DNA from: Dysidea avara
Taxonomy: Eukaryota; Porifera; Demospongiae; Dictyoceratida; Dysideidae
DNA length: 64,000 nucleotides
Assembly (NCBI RefSeq): GCF_963678975.1
Contig: NC_089281.1
Coordinates: forward strand, 28,045,151 to 28,109,150
Direction of reading: 5' to 3'
The first letter of the stretch is position 1; each line of letters opens with the position of its first letter. The position numbers were made by a program, and so were the translations under genes. Shown here piece by piece: positions 60,295-64,000 of the stretch. The notes under the pieces are model-generated. The model was not told where the DNA came from and made no database searches. It saw only the letters and a program-made list of their open reading frames with translations.

Positions 60295-62547
60295 ATGGCG
60301 TCTGGTGATGAGAAGGAATGGCAACAGATCGAGGAAGAAATAACTTGTTCAATCTGTGGAGATCTTTTTACTGATCCGAAGACCATCCCGTGTTTACACA
60401 CGTTCTGTAAGCGATGTATTGAGAGGAGTATAGAATCCAATAAGAAAATGGCGAATGTCGTTTGTTGTCCGTTATGTCGAGCACCGCTTCCAAAAGATGA
60501 GTTTCCCACTAATTTTACGATTAATCGTTTAGTAGAAATTTACGGGAAACGACAGAAATCGGGAGAAGCTTCAGTGGAGACAAAGTGCGGTAATTGCGAG
60601 GAGAATGCAGCGATCACGTGGTGCGTGGAGTGTGAAGATCCTTTGTGTCACGATTGCACTGAAGCGCACAAAAAAGTAAAATTGTCGAAGCATCACAAAA
60701 TCGTTCCAATTAATGAATTTCTCCGAAATCCCAAACAAGCTCTATCTGCACCTGAAAAGGCAGAATTCTGCAAGGCCCACACAAAACAACCACTAGACCT
60801 GTACTGTAAGACTTGTAGTAGTTTAATATGTCGAGACTGCACCATGAAGGATCATCCTCGTGGTCATCGAGATCATGATTATGACTTTGTTGGTGAAGTG
60901 GTGGATGAAGAAGGAGAGAAGATGAAATGTGTTGTTGCACCACTGAAACAATTGCTAGAACAAGTGAGAAATGGAGTGAAGAAAGTTGAAGATTGTGAGA
61001 AACAAGTTGATATAGAAAGTAAAGCAAATATTGAGAAGATACGAGCTACATATGGTGAAGTATACAAGTTGTTGAAGCAACAACAAGAAGAAACAGTAGA
61101 AAGGGTAAACACCATCAAGGCTTCATTCAAAAAGAGACTTGCATTACAAAAGGAGGAAGGTCGATCAATTGAAGGCCATCTGATGAGCTGTGATGATTTT
61201 TGTACAAAAAATATGACAGTTAACAGACCAAGACAATTACTAACATATAACAAATGGGTTGAGAGTAGAGTTGATGAACTAACGAAGCAAGTGGAACATA
61301 CTAGCCTTGATCCAGAGTGTAAACCAAGTGACATGATTATACATTATCGTAAACCAGTTGACTTTGTTAGTGATTCAGTTTGTGATGTGTCTTGTCTTCC
61401 ACATTTGCCTGATTGTACTGTGATTGTTCCATTAGTATTTAGCAATCCAGTTAAAGTGACTGTTACAATGAAAGACATTTTTGGATTTCCTGTAGTAAAC
61501 CAATCAAAATATCTAGAAATTCAATGTAACAAGGAGAGGGAGTTTTTACAGCATACACGCATTGAAGAAGAGTCAAGAGGACAGTACCATATATGGTATA
61601 ATTCTAAAAGAAAAGAAGATCATTCATTATCAGTTCACTGGAGAGGATTAGCACTGAATCATGAAGAAGTTAAAGTATCTGTGAATGTACAAAACTATGA
61701 TACCATCAAGGAGGAGGTGAGGAACATCAAAGAAGCTGATAACAAAAGCCTTAAAGACCCTTATGTGTTGGCTAAAGGACCAAATGGTGAACTTATCGTT
61801 CGAAACAATTCAGCCAATCAGGTAGTAGTATTTGATAGACACTTTCAGTACTCTCATGTTGTTGGCAGAGAAGGTGATGAAAATGGACAGTTTCAGAACA
61901 TCACTGGAATAGCAGTAGACAAAAAGGGATATTTGTATGTTGCAGATTATGACTTGAACTGCATTCAAAAGTTTAAACTAAGTGGAGAATTTATGTCTCA
62001 GTTTGGCAGTAAAGGTACTGCCAATGGCCTATTTAAATCTCCTTGTGGTCTAGTTATGTCTCAGTCTGAGCTGTTATTTGTGTGTGACAACGGCAATCAC
62101 AGAATTCAAGTCTTTCAAAAGGAACAATTCTCTTACTGCTTTGGACAACGTGGCTCAAAACCTGGTGACTTGGATGACCCCAAAGATTTAACACTCGGCA
62201 ATAATGAAGAGCAGTTGTTCATTACAGACCATCAAAACAACAGAGTCCAGGTGTTTACTATAAAAGGACGATTACTTAAAATATTTGGTGTCGGCTATAC
62301 TGATGTTCCCTTCAAGTTGCAACATCCAACTGGAATACACTACACACCAGATGGGCACCTCTTGATTAGTTCCAGTGGCAATAACTGTGTGTTGGTGTTT
62401 AAGGAAGATGGTAAGTTTATATCGGCCATCGAAGGTATCTACCAAGACAAGAAAAGATTTGTTTATCCCTGTGGAGTAGTGATGATGGATGATGGACGGA
62501 TAGTAATAGCTGCTGGCTCTAATGGTGACAAACTTGTTGTGTTTTAA
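60295..62547 (+). CDS. TRIM-NHL protein, probable RING E3 ubiquitin ligase
   Basis: One uninterrupted frame of 750 residues. A RING finger has all eight ligands (C18, C21, C33, H35, C38, C41, C58, C61). B-box 1 (C98, C101, C110, C113, C118, C121, H125, H133) and B-box 2 (C159, H162, C171, C174, C179, C182, H187, H191 or H194) are complete. A coiled coil runs over about 200-340. A filamin-like domain is likely at about 370-470. NHL repeats fill about 490-750, with typical blocks GIAVDKKGYLYVADYDLNCIQKF, GLVMSQSELLFVCDNGNHRI, LFITDHQNNRVQVF, and HLLISSSGNNCVLVF. This is the full TRIM2/3/71 (class VII) plan. Such proteins ubiquitinate targets and some bind RNA through the NHL propeller; which applies here is unknown. 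The gene has no introns while neighbouring genes have many, so retroposition or membership in an expanded intronless family is possible. No poly-A tail trace is obvious. Confidence 0.95.
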   Translation: MASGDEKEWQQIEEEITCSICGDLFTDPKTIPCLHTFCKRCIERSIESNKKMANVVCCPLCRAPLPKDEFPTNFTINRLVEIYGKRQKSGEASVETKCGNCEENAAITWCVECEDPLCHDCTEAHKKVKLSKHHKIVPINEFLRNPKQALSAPEKAEFCKAHTKQPLDLYCKTCSSLICRDCTMKDHPRGHRDHDYDFVGEVVDEEGEKMKCVVAPLKQLLEQVRNGVKKVEDCEKQVDIESKANIEKIRATYGEVYKLLKQQQEETVERVNTIKASFKKRLALQKEEGRSIEGHLMSCDDFCTKNMTVNRPRQLLTYNKWVESRVDELTKQVEHTSLDPECKPSDMIIHYRKPVDFVSDSVCDVSCLPHLPDCTVIVPLVFSNPVKVTVTMKDIFGFPVVNQSKYLEIQCNKEREFLQHTRIEEESRGQYHIWYNSKRKEDHSLSVHWRGLALNHEEVKVSVNVQNYDTIKEEVRNIKEADNKSLKDPYVLAKGPNGELIVRNNSANQVVVFDRHFQYSHVVGREGDENGQFQNITGIAVDKKGYLYVADYDLNCIQKFKLSGEFMSQFGSKGTANGLFKSPCGLVMSQSELLFVCDNGNHRIQVFQKEQFSYCFGQRGSKPGDLDDPKDLTLGNNEEQLFITDHQNNRVQVFTIKGRLLKIFGVGYTDVPFKLQHPTGIHYTPDGHLLISSSGNNCVLVFKEDGKFISAIEGIYQDKKRFVYPCGVVMMDDGRIVIAAGSNGDKLVVF

Positions 62548-63596
62548 TAGTAGTCTTCCATAGTAACATTAGTTGTAGTGTAGAAACCATGGCTATTGCT
62601 ATAGATTTTACTGTTATTAGTTTATTTTTAAAGTGAACGTTATAACTGTTAGTGGTAGCAGTTTAGGGTATTGTGTTATAAATAGCTAGACGGTAGAAGA
62701 GGAACAGTGATGGCATCAGAATGACTATATAGTCCTTAATGGTGTTTGTCTGTGGTCTGTTTGAAAAGGTGTTTTTGATGTATTCTAATTGTTTATGTGA
62801 TGACTGTGCAGAATGGGCCATTAAAAACATGGATATTATACCGTGATCATTGATAGCAAAATGAATGTGGAGTTAAGTAATTTTATAGTGTGTTGATGAG
62901 TGTGTGCTGTGGCTATAGCAGTGCTATTAGGGCATCGTTGAGGAAGTGCAGAATGGAGTTGATATCTTTTCGATGAGGTTACCAAGAGCACATATTTTGT
63001 CCCCTAAAAGCAGGACACTTGCCCATAGTCCGTTCATATTAGTGTACACACATATTAGCTCCTGAAATCAGGACACCTTGATGACACTTGTCCATGGTCC
63101 CATGATGTCGACGCTATGTATACAAAGTTGTGCATGCACGTACATGGTTCTCCTAAAAGAATGGACTGCATGCATGGGCACCACAGCATGCAATGGTGAG
63201 ACCATCTTATCATTATAGGGACCTGTGAGAAAGCCCTCAAAAATTTGTCAGTACAGGGAGTTAAATAAAACCCTTTTATACTTATTTCCCTGATCAATAG
63301 TGATTCAATCCTCTGCAGTCTGCCATATAGGATCTGGAATTTCTTCTAAACATGCAACATCAACTTCTTGCCAGGAAAGGTAGGTCATTTTACAATTTGC
63401 ACTATTGAGTATCTTAAAGATCTAATTGACAGTTAATATTATTTGTACGCATCGCATAGCACACTTTATACATGTACATTTGCACAGTTCTGTGCAGTAC
63501 ATATAATTTAATTGAATCTTGGTCATTCCATATATGTTTTTTCATAATTATATCATATGTTGTTGTTTTTTTGAGATCTTAGCTCAGTTCACACTA
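62548..63596 (+). other. 3' flank of the TRIM-NHL gene
   Basis: No gene recognised. At about 63219-63345 there is a copy of a dispersed sequence beginning GGGACCTGTGAGAAAGCC and containing CAATCCTCTGCAGTCTG; relatives are at about 21415-21540 and 42654-42710. A canonical AATAAA occurs only within that repeat, so the gene's true poly(A) site is unclear. Confidence 0.5.
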
Positions 63597-63935
63597 AAAT
63601 GAGATACAATTAACTTCAGCAACAGTCAAAGTACATTATACAAGATGTGAGCAATAAAAAACTAGAGGACTCCAACAAAGACTTTGAGACAGATGGAAAG
63701 GTAGACACACAGTCAACCATATGGCGCACAATAAAATACTTTGTAGGAAAGGAAAGACTATAGGGCTGGCAATATGCACAGAAACTGATTCGATGGTATA
63801 TAGAATACTAAAGGTGGTCACAAATCAATAGCACTGATGTTACTACTTATAATAATGTGTCACAGACTAGATAAAACTAATTCAAGTGGAACAGCTTGGG
63901 ATGGGAGGCCATTCAAAAGAGCAGATCATCATTAT
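63597..63935 (+). pseudogene. Decayed partial duplicate of CFAP99 exons 22-24
   Basis: The stretch aligns in order with 41613-41940 of the CFAP99 gene: TGAGATAC, CAGTCAAAGTA and GAGCAATAAA correspond to exon 22; CAACCATAT...AATACTTTGT to the intron; GAAAGGAAAGACTA to exon 23; TAATGATGTGTCACAGACTA to the next intron and exon 24; and AGTGGAACAGCT and AAGAGCAGATCATC to exon 24. Because introns are retained, it arose from a DNA duplication, not from an mRNA. Stops and frameshifts make it non-coding. It runs in the same direction as the parent, about 22 kb away. Confidence 0.88.
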
Positions 63936-64000
63936 TATTTGATATGTGGTGTGGTCAGGAAATAAAATGTCTGTATTCACTGGCTTTTCACAGGATAGCA

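Noticed and set aside
60879-61334. 151-codon frame antisense to the TRIM-NHL gene
   Set aside because: A shadow of the coding strand; the plus-strand frame has complete RING, B-box and NHL motifs.

Overview
The window looks like nuclear DNA of an early-branching animal; a sponge is my best guess, but this is inference and no single marker proves it. It is AT-rich, has GT-AG introns from about 47 bases to 12.6 kb, contains a MAP-kinase phosphatase, a ciliary protein and a TRIM-NHL protein, and is loaded with small DNA transposons, foldback elements, microsatellites and LINE remnants.

Layout. (1) 564-2274, minus: a three-exon MAP-kinase phosphatase (DUSP). (2) 2611-33734, plus: a twelve-exon sideroflexin, read through every splice junction to a 321-residue protein; its introns span about 31 kb and hold many repeats. 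Genes 1 and 2 are head to head across 336 bases. (3) 33937-35035, minus: a two-exon secreted, cysteine-rich, probably GPI-anchored protein whose 3' end converges on the sideroflexin gene. (4) 35533-42104, plus: a 25-exon gene that I identify as the ciliary protein CFAP99, head to head with gene 3, with an X-box-like site and a short uORF upstream. (5) 42105-60294: about 18 kb in which I see no intact gene, made of LINE fragments, TIR elements, palindromes and dispersed repeats. (6) 60295-62547, plus: an intronless 750-residue TRIM-NHL protein, with a TIR element ending about 136 bases before its start codon. (7) 63597-63935: a decayed, intron-containing copy of CFAP99 exons 22-24.

The genes do not form a pathway: signalling (DUSP), mitochondrial transport (sideroflexin), cilia (CFAP99), and ubiquitin ligase or RNA-linked regulation (TRIM-NHL). 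The two head-to-head pairs suggest shared promoters. I found no CRISPR array and recognised no rRNA or tRNA gene, though I cannot run a tRNA search. The most interesting non-coding content is a set of DNA elements with clear ends: an 824-base element with perfect 34-base TIRs and a 7-base target duplication, a 1.1 kb TTAA-flanked element, TA-flanked MITEs (one with its empty site visible elsewhere in the window), and long perfect hairpins.
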